NCBI GenBank assembly: GCA_020628865.1
Contig: JAHDEJ010000018.1
Span: 27,857 to 91,856 of the forward strand
Direction: 5' to 3'
From: Acidimicrobiales bacterium
Lineage (GTDB): Bacteria; Actinomycetota; Acidimicrobiia; Acidimicrobiales; SHLQ01
DNA length: 64,000 nucleotides
The translations under genes were made by a program, and so were the position numbers. Positions 25,076 to 33,595 of this stretch are shown here, in pieces; positions within the stretch are counted from its first letter, which is position 1, and every line of letters begins with the position of its first letter. Below the pieces are notes generated by a model, which searched no databases, had not been told where the DNA came from, and was given only the letters and a program-made list of their open reading frames with translations.

Positions 25076-25102
25076 GGTCGGCGCGCATCCGCCGCGCCGA
25101 CC
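25076..25102 (-). terminator. Hairpin after the SRPBCC/binding-protein fusion gene
   Basis: A perfect 10 bp stem GGTCGGCGCG/CGCGCCGACC with 7-base loop, 26 bp past the fusion gene's stop on the minus strand. It separates the regulatory pair from the transporter operon, which therefore needs its own promoter. Confidence 0.6.
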
Positions 25103-25127
25103 AAGGCGACGCGCGAGTCGGATCAGT

Positions 25128-26571
25128 TCAGGACGCCCGACGAAACGCCGGCAGTTCGTCGATGACCCTCACGCCATCCGACTCCGCACGACCCAACAAC
25201 AGACGTTCAGGTTCAGCGTGCACCGACGGCAACCTCGGACCCGCTCCACGGGTCGCACGCAGTTCACCAAGCCACGAGCTGGAGTCGACTTCGCGCGCAC
25301 TGCGGCACGCCCTCGCCCACCGATGCACCGCCTCGTAGACACCTTCTCCGGCGGCGGAGACAGGAGCCGAACAGTCGCCGAACCGAGAACGATACCGAGC
25401 CAGGAACGCCCGATTCTCCGGCGTGTCGAGACCCTGGAAATAGCCAAGAACGTTCCAGGTGCCCGTTCCCAACTCGCCGAGATGCTCGAGCACCGCATCG
25501 TCCATGAGTGGAGCGAAGATGCTGACCGAATCCCGCAGCCCGCTCGCAACGAAGGCGCGCTGGAACCGAACGTGGTCCTCACCGACAAAACTCGAGATGA
25601 CATGGTCGCAACCGCTCGCCTGAACGGCTGCGATCATCGGCCCGAACTCACGAGCACCAACCGGCAGGAATCCCTCGCCGGCCACGCTTCCACCCATCTG
25701 CTCGACAATCCTCCGCGCCGTCGAGGCAACGGATCGAGGCCACGAATAGTCGTTCCCAACAAAGAACCAGCGCGAGCCGCCCGTCTCTTCCGCAAGCCGC
25801 GGCAGCGCACGATGCAACTGGTCCAGCGGCGTCTCCCCAAACCCGAACAGCAGCGGATGCCGGGGCTCCACCTCGCTGGTCGCCGTGTAGATGTACGGCA
25901 TGCCAGCCTGGATCGCCAGCCGACTCGTTACGGCAAACGTCGCCGAGGAGTGCATCCCAACCACAGCGGCCAGGTTCGGGAGCCGGAGGAGCTTCTGAAT
26001 CGCAAGCCGGCCCAGCGCCGGATCGGTCGCATCATCAGCGACCGCCAAGCGCACCCGACGACCGACCACTCCGCCCGAGGCGTTGATCTCATCGATCGCC
26101 AACTCTGCACAGTTGACCGTCGAACGACCGAGGATCCCTGCCGCCCCCGAAAGACTGATGAGGAGACCGAGCCGAAGATCCTCAGTCGACTCCGAAGGGT
26201 CGTCCTGCAAGAGACCGAGCGCTCCCCCCAGCCGCAGAATCTCGTCCTCACTGATCGTCACCCGAAGCCGCAGGCGCGTGCCCCCGGTGACGAGCGGATC
26301 AAGTCGACAATCGACAAGCCCGGACCAGGGCGACTCGTGCACGAGCTGGATCCGGCGCTCTGGAACGAGCGCTGCAACCCTCGCGGTTCCATCCAGGCCG
26401 GCGAGGCCGCCAAGCGGAACGGCGAGCCGGACCAACGCGCCCGGCGCAACCTTCGAAGCCTCTGCACCAAACAGCCACCCGAGGGTTGGGTCACCCTTTG
26501 CCGAAAAGAGAAAAGACGTCGCCGGGCGCCGCTGGCAGCCGAACTTCGTTGTTGAGAACCAGATCACCCAT
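25128..26571 (-). CDS. SRPBCC domain fused to cytoplasmic AmiC-like binding protein, with apparent +1 frameshift
   Basis: From GTG 26567 one frame reads about 479 residues: an SRPBCC (START/AHSA1-like) half to about residue 118 (GTARVAALVPERRIQLVHESP), then from about 131 an AmiC-type binding fold (RLGLLISLSGAAGILG, VADDATDPALG, GMHSSATFA, VGNDYSWPR) that parallels the lipoprotein at 23673-24983. There is no signal peptide, so it is cytoplasmic. The true SRPBCC start lies in another frame: ATG 26571 encodes MGDLVLNNEVRLPAAP then GDVFSLFGKG and stops at TGA 26491-26493. A +1 shift at GGG-TGA-C restores GDPTLGW and a normal domain. It follows arsR by 11 bp. It is either a programmed-frameshift sensor or a recently broken gene. 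Confidence 0.75.
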
Positions 26572-26582
26572 CTCGGACCGAC

Positions 26583-26927
26583 CTACGCAGATCGCTCGTC
26601 GGCTTCACGCGCTGTCGCTTCCTCCATAGCCGCAGTCAACTGATGAAGAGAGTTCCGGTAGACCGAGGCCAAGTACCCGACGACGGCATCGGCGGGGCTG
26701 GACGTGATCGAGTACAGGCGGTAGCGGCCATCGCGTCGCTCGGAGACCAACCCTGCCAGCCGGAGAATTCGAAGATGCGCCGAGATTCCGCTTCGGGTGA
26801 CGTCCTCGAAGTGGGAGGCGATGTCCCCTGATGGCATCTCGCCGTGCTCGCCAATCAAGTCCAGAATCGCCCGCCGATTCGGGTCGGACAACGCCGCAAA
26901 AATCTCATCGTCGTTTCGCTGCTGCAC
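26583..26927 (-). CDS. ArsR-family transcriptional repressor
   Basis: About 114 residues with a winged helix-turn-helix: IFAALSDPNRRAILDLIGEHG, SGDIASHFEDVTRSGISAHL, RLAGLVSERRDGRYRLYSI. It has no cysteine pair for metal sensing, and ArsR proteins of this subtype are usually followed by an SRPBCC gene, as here. GTG 26927 is preferred because GAGG precedes it; ATG 26945 would place the start inside the operator. It likely represses its own unit and the transporter operon through ATGTGAGTA-N5-TCACAT sites, with the downstream fusion protein as candidate ligand sensor. Confidence 0.85.
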   Translation of the reverse strand: MQQRNDDEIFAALSDPNRRAILDLIGEHGEMPSGDIASHFEDVTRSGISAHLRILRLAGLVSERRDGRYRLYSITSSPADAVVGYLASVYRNSLHQLTAAMEEATAREADERSA

Positions 26928-26943
26928 ACTGACCTCAACCAAC

Positions 26944-26963
26944 ATGTGAGTAGATGATCACAT
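26944..26963. promoter_or_regulatory. ArsR-type operator of the arsR/SRPBCC unit
   Basis: Inverted repeat ATGTGA-N8-TCACAT (spacer begins GTA) just upstream of the preferred arsR start and within the divergent gap to the gene at 27036. The arms and GTA match the site at 24997-25024. Confidence 0.78.
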
Positions 26964-27035
26964 CATAGATCCATTCAGCTGCCGCAGTACAGCGACGTGC
27001 CGCCTGCCCTCCACCGTTTGGTAGATACTGACTGG

Positions 27036-28052
27036 ATGACCCCGTCGCCCGACACGATCGACCAACTGCCGACCCCCGCACTCGTCGTCGAGCAGTCCAC
27101 GTTCGACGCAAACCTCGCCGCCATGGACACGGTCCTCCCCGGCACCGCACTCCGCCCCCACGTGAAGGCCTTCAAGAGCACGGCGCTGGCCGCCCGCCTC
27201 CACGCCGACGGACACACCGGCTTCTGCGCCGCAACACCCCGGGAAATCGAAGGCATGGTGGCCGCCGGCCTCGGCGACGACCTGCTGCTCGCCAACGAAT
27301 CGCTGGACGTCGCCCGGCTCGGCAAACTCGCCGACCAGGCCCAGATCACCGTCGCGGTGGACAGCGACACAACGCTTCAGGCGGCGATCGACGGTGGCAT
27401 CCTCAGCGTGCTGATCGATGTGGAGGTCGGCCTGCCCCGTTGCGGATGCGGTGTTGACGACGCCGGCCGACTCGCCGACGCCGCCCGAGCTGCCGGCCTC
27501 GAGGTGCGAGGTGTGATGGGCTACGAAGGCCACCTGATGATGGTGGACGACCGGGCCGAGCGAACCGACCGGGTCGCCGACGCGATGACCCAACTGCTGC
27601 GGGCACACGAGACCGTCGGCGGCGCAATCGTCTCCGGCGGCGGCACGGGCACCTTCGACACCAACACCTGGTGCACCGAGATCCAGGCCGGCAGTTACAC
27701 ACTGATGGACACCCACTACGACGGGCTCGACCTGCCGTTCGCCATCGCCGCCAGCGTGCTCGGCACCGTCATCTCCATCTCACCCAAGGGCTGGATCGTC
27801 ATCGACGTCGGCCTCAAGTCGCTCGGCATGGACCACGGCGACCCGACCTGGCCCGACGGCGACGTCTTCTTCTGCAGCGACGAACACACCACGCTCGCCC
27901 CCCGTGATGGAGTGGCCGGCTGGAACGTCGGTGATCGGACCCGCCTGCTGCCGGCCCACATCGACCCCACGGTCGCCCGCCACGAAGCCATGTGGCTCGT
28001 CGACGGAGAACGAGTCGTCGACCGATGGGCCGTGGACCTGCGGCACTGGTGA
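27036..28052 (+). CDS. PLP-dependent D-threonine aldolase / D-serine dehydratase-like protein
   Basis: 338 residues with the alanine-racemase-type N-terminal barrel: TPALVVEQSTFDANL, RPHVKAFKST whose Lys would bind PLP, GYEGHLM, VSGGGTGTF and, in the C-terminal domain, SDEHTTL near the usual metal ligands. Family members split D-beta-hydroxy-amino acids or deaminate D-serine, using PLP and a divalent metal. ATG 27036 was chosen because the ORF upstream of it runs toward the operator region without homology. It is divergent from arsR, so the operator at 26944 could also affect it. The EamA gene follows after 22 bp. Confidence 0.82.
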   Translation: MTPSPDTIDQLPTPALVVEQSTFDANLAAMDTVLPGTALRPHVKAFKSTALAARLHADGHTGFCAATPREIEGMVAAGLGDDLLLANESLDVARLGKLADQAQITVAVDSDTTLQAAIDGGILSVLIDVEVGLPRCGCGVDDAGRLADAARAAGLEVRGVMGYEGHLMMVDDRAERTDRVADAMTQLLRAHETVGGAIVSGGGTGTFDTNTWCTEIQAGSYTLMDTHYDGLDLPFAIAASVLGTVISISPKGWIVIDVGLKSLGMDHGDPTWPDGDVFFCSDEHTTLAPRDGVAGWNVGDRTRLLPAHIDPTVARHEAMWLVDGERVVDRWAVDLRHW

Positions 28053-28074
28053 CCCACGGCCGTACGCTGCCGGA

Positions 28075-28956
28075 GTGTCCAACGCACGCCTCGGCCGCAT
28101 CGCCGTTCTCACCGCGATCACGTTCTGGTCCGCAGGCAACCTGATCGTCCGCGGCACCGAGCTCACCGGCCCGCAGATCGCGTTCTGGCGCTACCTGCTC
28201 GCCTCGATCGCCTACGCCATCGGCCATCGCATCTGGGTCGGCCCACTGCGGTGGAGCGACTTCAAAACCGCCGCCCCCGTCGGCATCACGCTCGCCCTCG
28301 AGATCGCCGCGTTCTTCGTCGCCATCAAGGACACGAGCGTCGCCAACGCAACCATCATCGGTGCACTCACGCCACTGCTCCTCTTCGGCGTGGCCGCTCG
28401 CCGCTTCTCCGAGCGCATCTCGCTGCGGCTCATCATCACGACGATCATCGCCCTCTTCGGCGTCGCCGCCGTCGTGTTCGGAGCAGATGGCTCGGTCGGC
28501 TGGAACCCGCGGGGAGACACGCTCGCCGTCGTCGCCCTCATCTTCTTCGCCATGTACTTCGCCCTCGGCAAGGTGGCGCGAGAAACGCTGTCTGGCATCA
28601 CGCTGCAAACCCACTCGCTACTCGCCGGCACCCCCGTGCTCTTCATCGTCTTCCTCCTCGACAGCGGTGGCATCCCGCTTCCCGAGGGCGGCCAGTGGTT
28701 CTACGTCTTCGGCCTCATCGCACTCCCCAGCACCGGCCACTTCCTCATCGGATGGGCCCACGAACACGTGTCGCTCACGCTCCTCTCTCTCATGACGCTC
28801 GGCGTGCCCGTGCTCTCCGTCGTCGGCGCACGCGTGCTCTACGACGAGACGCTCACCGCCGCCCAGGTCATCGGCATCGTCGCCGTGCTCGCCGTCCTCT
28901 CGTTCGCGATCGTCGAGACGGCCCGGATCGAAGCGGAAGACACCGCCACCACCTGA
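28075..28956 (+). CDS. EamA/DMT-superfamily transporter
   Basis: 293 residues with ten hydrophobic segments in two EamA repeats, the first starting AVLTAITFWSAGNLIVRG. Members carry metabolites or amino acids out of the cell; no substrate can be read here. GTG 28075 with an upstream CCGGAG is the best start, since the in-frame extension overlaps the previous gene without homology. Close spacing to the D-threonine-aldolase-like gene suggests a shared transcript. Confidence 0.83.
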   Translation: MSNARLGRIAVLTAITFWSAGNLIVRGTELTGPQIAFWRYLLASIAYAIGHRIWVGPLRWSDFKTAAPVGITLALEIAAFFVAIKDTSVANATIIGALTPLLLFGVAARRFSERISLRLIITTIIALFGVAAVVFGADGSVGWNPRGDTLAVVALIFFAMYFALGKVARETLSGITLQTHSLLAGTPVLFIVFLLDSGGIPLPEGGQWFYVFGLIALPSTGHFLIGWAHEHVSLTLLSLMTLGVPVLSVVGARVLYDETLTAAQVIGIVAVLAVLSFAIVETARIEAEDTATT

Positions 28957-29035
28957 ACGCCCGATCCTGCGCCGTGGTCATGGCCGCGCCCGACCGCCTA
29001 CCATCGACCCCACGAACAGCAGCGAGGGGACACGC

Positions 29036-29890
29036 ATGGCACCAACGATCACGCCACTTCCGCAGGCCGGCGCCGAGATCACCGGCGTCGACCTCGCCAC
29101 CCTTTCGGACGACGACTTCACCGCCGTCCGCACCGCATTCACCGACCACGGCCTGCTCTTCATCCGCGACCAATCGCTCACCGAAACCGACCACATCGCC
29201 TTCGCCGAACGCTGGGGCGACATCAACATCAACCGGTTCTTCACCGCCCACGACGACCACCCGCAGATCGCCATGGTCGTCAAGGAACCGGAGCAGACCG
29301 GGAACATCGGAGAGGTCTGGCACACCGACCACAGCTACGACGTCGAGCCGGCACTGGGTTCCATCCTCGTAGCCCGAGAACTGCCCAGCAGCGGCGGCGA
29401 CACCCACTTCGCCTCCATGTACGCCGCGTACGAGGGCCTCGACGACGAGATGAAGGAGTTCGTGCGCACCAACCGGGCCATCCACTCCGCTCGTCACGCC
29501 TTCGGCGCCGCCGCCTTCTATCGGGACGGCGACCAGGACGACTTCGAAGGTCGCTACAGCAACTCCGACGTGGCCGATGCCATGGACGATGTCGTCCACC
29601 CGATGGTCATCGAGCACCCGCTCAGCGGCCGACCGGCGCTGTACGTCAACCCCACGTTCACCATCGGCATCGAAGGCATGGAACGCGAGGACGCCCGACC
29701 GATCCTCAAGCAGCTGTACCGCCATGCCATGCAGCCACGCTTCGTGCAGGTGCTGGAATGGCGGCCGGGGACCGTCGCCTTCTGGGACAACCGGGCCGTC
29801 TGGCACAGCGCACAGAACGACTACCACGGCGAACGACGCATCATGCACCGCATCACGATCGAAGGGTGCGCGCTCAGCCCAGCGGCATGA
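29036..29890 (+). CDS. TauD/TfdA-family 2-oxoglutarate dioxygenase
   Basis: 284 residues of the taurine-dioxygenase family: EITGVDLATLSDDDF, VWHTDHSY with the HxD iron ligands, FASMYAAYEGLDD, WDNRAVWHSA with the distal His, and RIMHRITIEG with the 2-oxoglutarate-binding Arg. Such enzymes hydroxylate next to a sulfonate, ether or similar group, releasing it. Taurine is not assured as substrate. The start ATG 29036 follows GAGGGGACACGC. Its 3' end overlaps the convergent membrane-protein gene by 17 bp. Confidence 0.88.
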   Translation: MAPTITPLPQAGAEITGVDLATLSDDDFTAVRTAFTDHGLLFIRDQSLTETDHIAFAERWGDININRFFTAHDDHPQIAMVVKEPEQTGNIGEVWHTDHSYDVEPALGSILVARELPSSGGDTHFASMYAAYEGLDDEMKEFVRTNRAIHSARHAFGAAAFYRDGDQDDFEGRYSNSDVADAMDDVVHPMVIEHPLSGRPALYVNPTFTIGIEGMEREDARPILKQLYRHAMQPRFVQVLEWRPGTVAFWDNRAVWHSAQNDYHGERRIMHRITIEGCALSPAA

Positions 29891-30359
29891 GCTCACCCTC
29901 CGACGTGTCGTCGAAGGGGTCGACGGCAGGCGGGGCCGTTCCATCGGGGAACCGGAGTGTCGCAAGCCGTTCCTCTCGCAGCTCCTTGCCGAGCTCGCGG
30001 TAACGGGCCGAACACCACCCGAACGCAAGCGCCCACGCCAACGGGATCATCAGCAGCGGTTGGGCATCGCTGATGAAGAACGCTGCGCAGAAGACCACCA
30101 GGCCGAACGAGGTCGCCAAACCGAATCCGCCGCCCTTCGCCCGACAACGATCGGCGATGAAGTAGAGCGAGGCGAGGAATGCCTGCAGCGCAATCAGCGC
30201 CGCGGCGGTCCCGACGAGAAGACGGGTCGCACCCAGCCAGGCGGCGAACACCGCCAACACCGCTCCCGCGCACAGCGCGAGCAGCATGCCGAGGCTGACC
30301 AGCAGCCGCCAGATGGATTCGAGGGTCTCTTCGTGTGGCTCGAGGGGTCGGGCGTCCAT
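29874..30359 (-). CDS. Four-helix membrane protein, unknown function
   Basis: 161 residues from ATG 30359, with four hydrophobic helices arranged as two pairs and a charged C-terminal tail (ARYRELGKELREERLATLRF). I recognise no family. It converges on and overlaps the TauD-like gene by 17 bp at the 3' ends. The upstream minus-strand gene is the TetR regulator, 74 bp away. Confidence 0.55.
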   Translation of the reverse strand: MDARPLEPHEETLESIWRLLVSLGMLLALCAGAVLAVFAAWLGATRLLVGTAAALIALQAFLASLYFIADRCRAKGGGFGLATSFGLVVFCAAFFISDAQPLLMIPLAWALAFGWCSARYRELGKELREERLATLRFPDGTAPPAVDPFDDTSEGELMPLG

Positions 30360-30433
30360 GCCCGAACTCTTGCATTGGGCTGTTGGGAGCGCACTGGGGA
30401 GCGCCCCCCATTGCCCGACCACCCGGGCAGGTG

Positions 30434-30994
30434 TCAGCGCAGGGCCAGTACCAGCTCGACCACTTCGTCTGCGTACGCAGCCGGGTCGACGTCCTGACCG
30501 AGCAGCGCAGTGCGGACGATGATCGCACCGGGAACCGAATCGGCGAGCAGCTCGAGACAGGTGGCGCCGGGAGCGACCTGCGCCATGACGTTCATGAGCA
30601 TCGGCCGGACCTCGCCCATGATGGAATCGACCAGCGCCGCCCGCAGGTCCTCGTGCTCCTGGATGGCGCTGAGGAACCCGGCGATCATGTCGCCACCGCC
30701 GATGTCGCTGGCCAGCACGGCGACGATGTCGCGGAGATCGGCGACCGGGTCCCCGCTCGGTTCGAACTCGATGACGTTCTTGTGGCGGATCGCCGCGGCG
30801 ACGAGCTCCGCCTTGTTCGACCAGCGCCGGTAGATCGTGGCGAGACCAGCGCCTGCGCGGTCGGCCACGTCTTGCATCCGAAGCCCGTCGTAGCCGAGCT
30901 CGCGGCAGAGCTCGTTGGTCGCGTCGAGGATCGCGTCGGTCCGGTCGGAGGACCGGGGGCGACCTCGGGTCGAGGAGCTCGTGGCGGATGTCAT
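30434..30994 (-). CDS. TetR-family transcriptional repressor
   Basis: 186 residues from ATG 30994. The N-terminal helix-turn-helix is clear (ILDATNELCRELGYDGLRM, DVADRAGAGLATIYRRWSNK), and the C-terminal ligand domain is variable. It is divergent from an MFS exporter across 125 bp that holds two similar palindromes, the usual layout in which the repressor controls the pump and itself. The longer ORF to 31054 would run through one operator and was rejected. Confidence 0.88.
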   Translation of the reverse strand: MTSATSSSTRGRPRSSDRTDAILDATNELCRELGYDGLRMQDVADRAGAGLATIYRRWSNKAELVAAAIRHKNVIEFEPSGDPVADLRDIVAVLASDIGGGDMIAGFLSAIQEHEDLRAALVDSIMGEVRPMLMNVMAQVAPGATCLELLADSVPGAIIVRTALLGQDVDPAAYADEVVELVLALR

Positions 30995-31006
30995 AGGTCG
31001 ATCATA

Positions 31007-31080
31007 TACGGAAATGTTGCTTTTCGTATCCGGATGGATCATAGTGAAATCCATATTACCGGAAACAGTGATTTCCGGTA
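31007..31080. promoter_or_regulatory. Two TetR-type operators in the divergent gap
   Basis: TACCGGAAA-N6-TTTCCGGTA (31057-31080) is a perfect 9 bp inverted repeat. TACGGAAA-N6-TTTTCGTA (31007-31028) is a second copy with one mismatch and the same spacing. They lie between the TetR and MFS genes, close to each start, and so probably serve the two promoters. Confidence 0.75.
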
Positions 31081-31119
31081 GAATAAGTTTCCGAAATCAT
31101 CCCTCAGGAGGGGAACCCA

Positions 31120-32715
31120 ATGACCAGCATCAGCGACAGCGCCGCAAGCGCTCCACCATCAGGGGTTGACGAGATCAGCCCACAACGCCGCACCTGGATC
31201 CTCGTCACGATGTGTTTGGCACTCATCGCCGTCGTCGCCTCGGTCTCCGGCCTCAACGTCGCCCTCAACGAACTGTCCGTCGAATTCGACGCCTCGACCT
31301 CCGCACTGTTGTGGGTGGTCAACGCCTACACGCTCGTCATGGCCGCACTGCTGCTGCCCATCGGCGAGATCGGCGACCGGATCGGCCGCAGCACCATCCT
31401 CACCGTCGGCCTCGTCGTCTTCGCCGCCGCCAACGGGCTCAGCATCTTCGCCGACTCGATCGGCCAGCTCATCGCGTTCCGCGGCCTCGCCGGCCTCGGC
31501 GCCGCCATGATCATGCCCGCCACGCTGTCCACACTCACCTCCGTGTATCCCGAAGACGAACGAGCCCGGGCCGTCGGCATCTGGGCCGGCTTCGCCGGCG
31601 CCGGCGGCATCCTCGGACTCTTCAGCTCCTCGCTGCTGATCGACTACGCCAGCTGGGAATGGCTGTTCGTCCTCCCGATCGTCATGGCCGTGCTCGGCAT
31701 CGTGCTGAACGTGGCGCTCGTCCCCAACACCCGCTCGAGTGAAACCCACGCCCTCGACTGGGTCGGCGGACTCCTCAGCGCCCTCGGCGTCGGCGGCATC
31801 GTGCTCGGCGTCCACGAGGGGCCGGAGATCGGCTGGACGGAACCCATCACGCTCGTCGGCCTCGTCGGTGGAACCATCGCCATGGCCGCATTCGTCAGCT
31901 GGGAGCTCCGCCAGGACCATCCCCTGCTCGACATCCGCATCTTCCAGAACCGTCGACTGGCCGCCGGCTCCTTCTCGCTGCTCGCCCTGTTTGCGCTGAT
32001 GTTCGGGGTCTTCCTCGCCTTCATCCAGTTCCTCCAGGCGGTCATGGGCTACTCGGCCCTCGGCGCCGCCAGCGGTCTGCTCCCGATGGCTGTGGCGATG
32101 ATGGGCCTGTCGCCGATCGCCCCCGGGCTCGCAGAACGGTTTGGTTTGGGCCGTATCCTGCCGCTGGGCGCCGTCACGTTGGCCATCGGGTTTGCTGCGC
32201 TCGCCTTCGTCGGCGCCGACCCCTCGTACCTCAGTGTCCTTCCCGGCCTGGTCATCGTCGGCATCGGCATGGGGCTCTCCATGAGCCCGGCCACCACGGC
32301 GATCACCGAATCACTGCCGGCCGACAAGCAGGGTGTCGCTTCGGCGCTGAACGACACGGTCCGGGAGTTCGGTTCGGCGCTCGGTGTGGCGCTGCTGGGT
32401 TCGGTTCTGGCCGCCGGCTACGCAGGCAGCATCGAGTCGACCACGGAGCAGCTCCCCGAGGAGCTGGCCGAGCCGGTCGGCGAGGGCATCGGCCAGGCGA
32501 TGGCCGTGGCTGCCCAGCTCGGCCCGGACGGTCTGCCGATTGCCGAGGCAGCCACGTCGGCGTTCCTCGATGGTTGGAGCCTGTCGATGATCATCGCCAC
32601 CGGCCTCGCCCTCCTCGCCGCAGCCGGCACCGCCACAATGCTCCGAGGCACCGACGAAGACCCGACCGTCAACCTCACCGACACCCCCAAGACAGACGAA
32701 CTCCTCCCCGCCTAA
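31120..32715 (+). CDS. MFS drug exporter, DHA2 family
   Basis: 531 residues with about 14 membrane segments. LPIGEIGDRIGRSTIL is the loop 2-3 motif, and the fifth helix has GFAGAGGILGLFSS near motif C. The C-terminal third contains the SLPADKQGVASALNDTVREFG block typical of EmrB/QacA-type pumps. AGGAGGGG precedes ATG 31120. Its divergent TetR neighbour and paired operators imply induction by a transported toxic compound. Confidence 0.88.
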   Translation: MTSISDSAASAPPSGVDEISPQRRTWILVTMCLALIAVVASVSGLNVALNELSVEFDASTSALLWVVNAYTLVMAALLLPIGEIGDRIGRSTILTVGLVVFAAANGLSIFADSIGQLIAFRGLAGLGAAMIMPATLSTLTSVYPEDERARAVGIWAGFAGAGGILGLFSSSLLIDYASWEWLFVLPIVMAVLGIVLNVALVPNTRSSETHALDWVGGLLSALGVGGIVLGVHEGPEIGWTEPITLVGLVGGTIAMAAFVSWELRQDHPLLDIRIFQNRRLAAGSFSLLALFALMFGVFLAFIQFLQAVMGYSALGAASGLLPMAVAMMGLSPIAPGLAERFGLGRILPLGAVTLAIGFAALAFVGADPSYLSVLPGLVIVGIGMGLSMSPATTAITESLPADKQGVASALNDTVREFGSALGVALLGSVLAAGYAGSIESTTEQLPEELAEPVGEGIGQAMAVAAQLGPDGLPIAEAATSAFLDGWSLSMIIATGLALLAAAGTATMLRGTDEDPTVNLTDTPKTDELLPA

Positions 32716-32744
32716 CCACTCCCCAACCCAAAGACCCCGCCCCC

Positions 32745-32807
32745 GGGTCAGACCCCTAGCGACTGATAGGGGTCTGACCCCTAATCGCGTTTAGGGGTCA
32801 GACCCCT
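32745..32807. repeat. Left REP cluster
   Basis: Three palindromes: GGGTCAGACCCCT at 32745-32757, AGGGGTCTGACCCCT at 32768-32782 and AGGGGTCAGACCCCT at 32793-32807. The last overlaps the final codons of the transposase gene, which therefore ends in GSDP. Confidence 0.88.
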
Positions 32808-33402
32808 CTTCGGGATCGTCGGAGAGGATTCGGGGAGGGCGGGGACGACTCAGAAGCCGATCGACGTCGGTGACAAGGTCGTTCTCGACCAGACCCCGAT
32901 AGCGTTCCCGACCGCCGATCTGCTTCAAGGTGAAGTCGAGCTCGAGCCACGGTTCTGGGGGACGCTCACCTCGGTATGCCGGGTAGCTCGACCATGGATA
33001 GGTGGGGAACTTTGGTCCGCAGATCGACGTCGGATTTCGATGGATGTAGCGGGTGAGCGCAGCAAGGTAACGCTCGGTCTCAACCAGAATCGAGCAATAC
33101 CGGCCACGAAACAGGGCGCCGTCACGCTCATGTCGATCGTTGAAATGACGGGTGTACCCGCCAATCAGACGCTGCATGGCCGTATCGAGAACTGGCTCCG
33201 GCGTGCGGATCAAGACGTGAAAGTGGTTCGTCATGAGGCAGTACGCGTGGACCTCAATACCGAATTGGTCGACCACTTCGCCGAGCAGGGCGAGAAAGGC
33301 AAGTCGGTCATTGGCGGTCAGAAACGTCGCCTGGTGGTTCGCACCACGGTTCATCACGTGGTGCCACGCTCCCGCATACTGCCGTCGTGGCATTCGGGGC
33401 AT
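32791..33402 (-). CDS. REP-associated tyrosine transposase (Y1/IS200-like, RAYT)
   Basis: 203 residues. HHVMNRG (14-20), H60-F-H62 in YCLMTNHFHVL and the catalytic Tyr83 in RLIGGYTRHFNDR form the HUH single-strand nuclease site; FRGRYCSILVE follows as in TnpA_REP proteins. These enzymes nick and rejoin single-stranded REP hairpins and seldom move themselves. The gene's stop lies inside the left palindrome cluster. It appears intact, so current activity is possible. Confidence 0.9.
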   Translation of the reverse strand: MPRMPRRQYAGAWHHVMNRGANHQATFLTANDRLAFLALLGEVVDQFGIEVHAYCLMTNHFHVLIRTPEPVLDTAMQRLIGGYTRHFNDRHERDGALFRGRYCSILVETERYLAALTRYIHRNPTSICGPKFPTYPWSSYPAYRGERPPEPWLELDFTLKQIGGRERYRGLVENDLVTDVDRLLSRPRPPRILSDDPEEGSDP

Positions 33403-33481
33403 CGTTATCTCCTGAGATGGTTAATCAACAGGGGAAGTGGTTGCACCCTAGACCGAACCGCGCCGTCGATGTCGAGCAACC

Positions 33482-33569
33482 GGGGTCAGACCCCCGACAC
33501 GAGTTAGGAGTCTGACCCCTAATCGCGTTTAGGGGTCAGACTCCTGGGCGCGATTGGGGGTCTGACCCC
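33482..33569. repeat. Right REP cluster
   Basis: Four palindromes: GGGGTCAGACCCC 33482-33494, AGGAGTCTGACCCCT 33506-33520, AGGGGTCAGACTCCT 33531-33545 and GGGGTCTGACCCC 33557-33569. The middle pair mirrors the left 40 bp unit with two single-base variants. Confidence 0.88.
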
Positions 33570-33595
33570 GGAAGTTGGGACGGAGCGGGTGGGGG

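Larger units (their letters stand above)
32745..33569. mobile_element. REP-associated tyrosine transposase unit with flanking palindromes
   Basis: A RAYT gene lies between two clusters of GGGGTC-GACCCC palindromes. On each side there is a 40 bp unit of two palindromes joined by AATCGCGTTT (32768-32807 and 33506-33545), plus an outer single palindrome on each side. No target-site duplication is evident. This is the typical arrangement of a RAYT with the REP sequences it recognises, domesticated rather than an IS with discrete ends. Confidence 0.85.
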
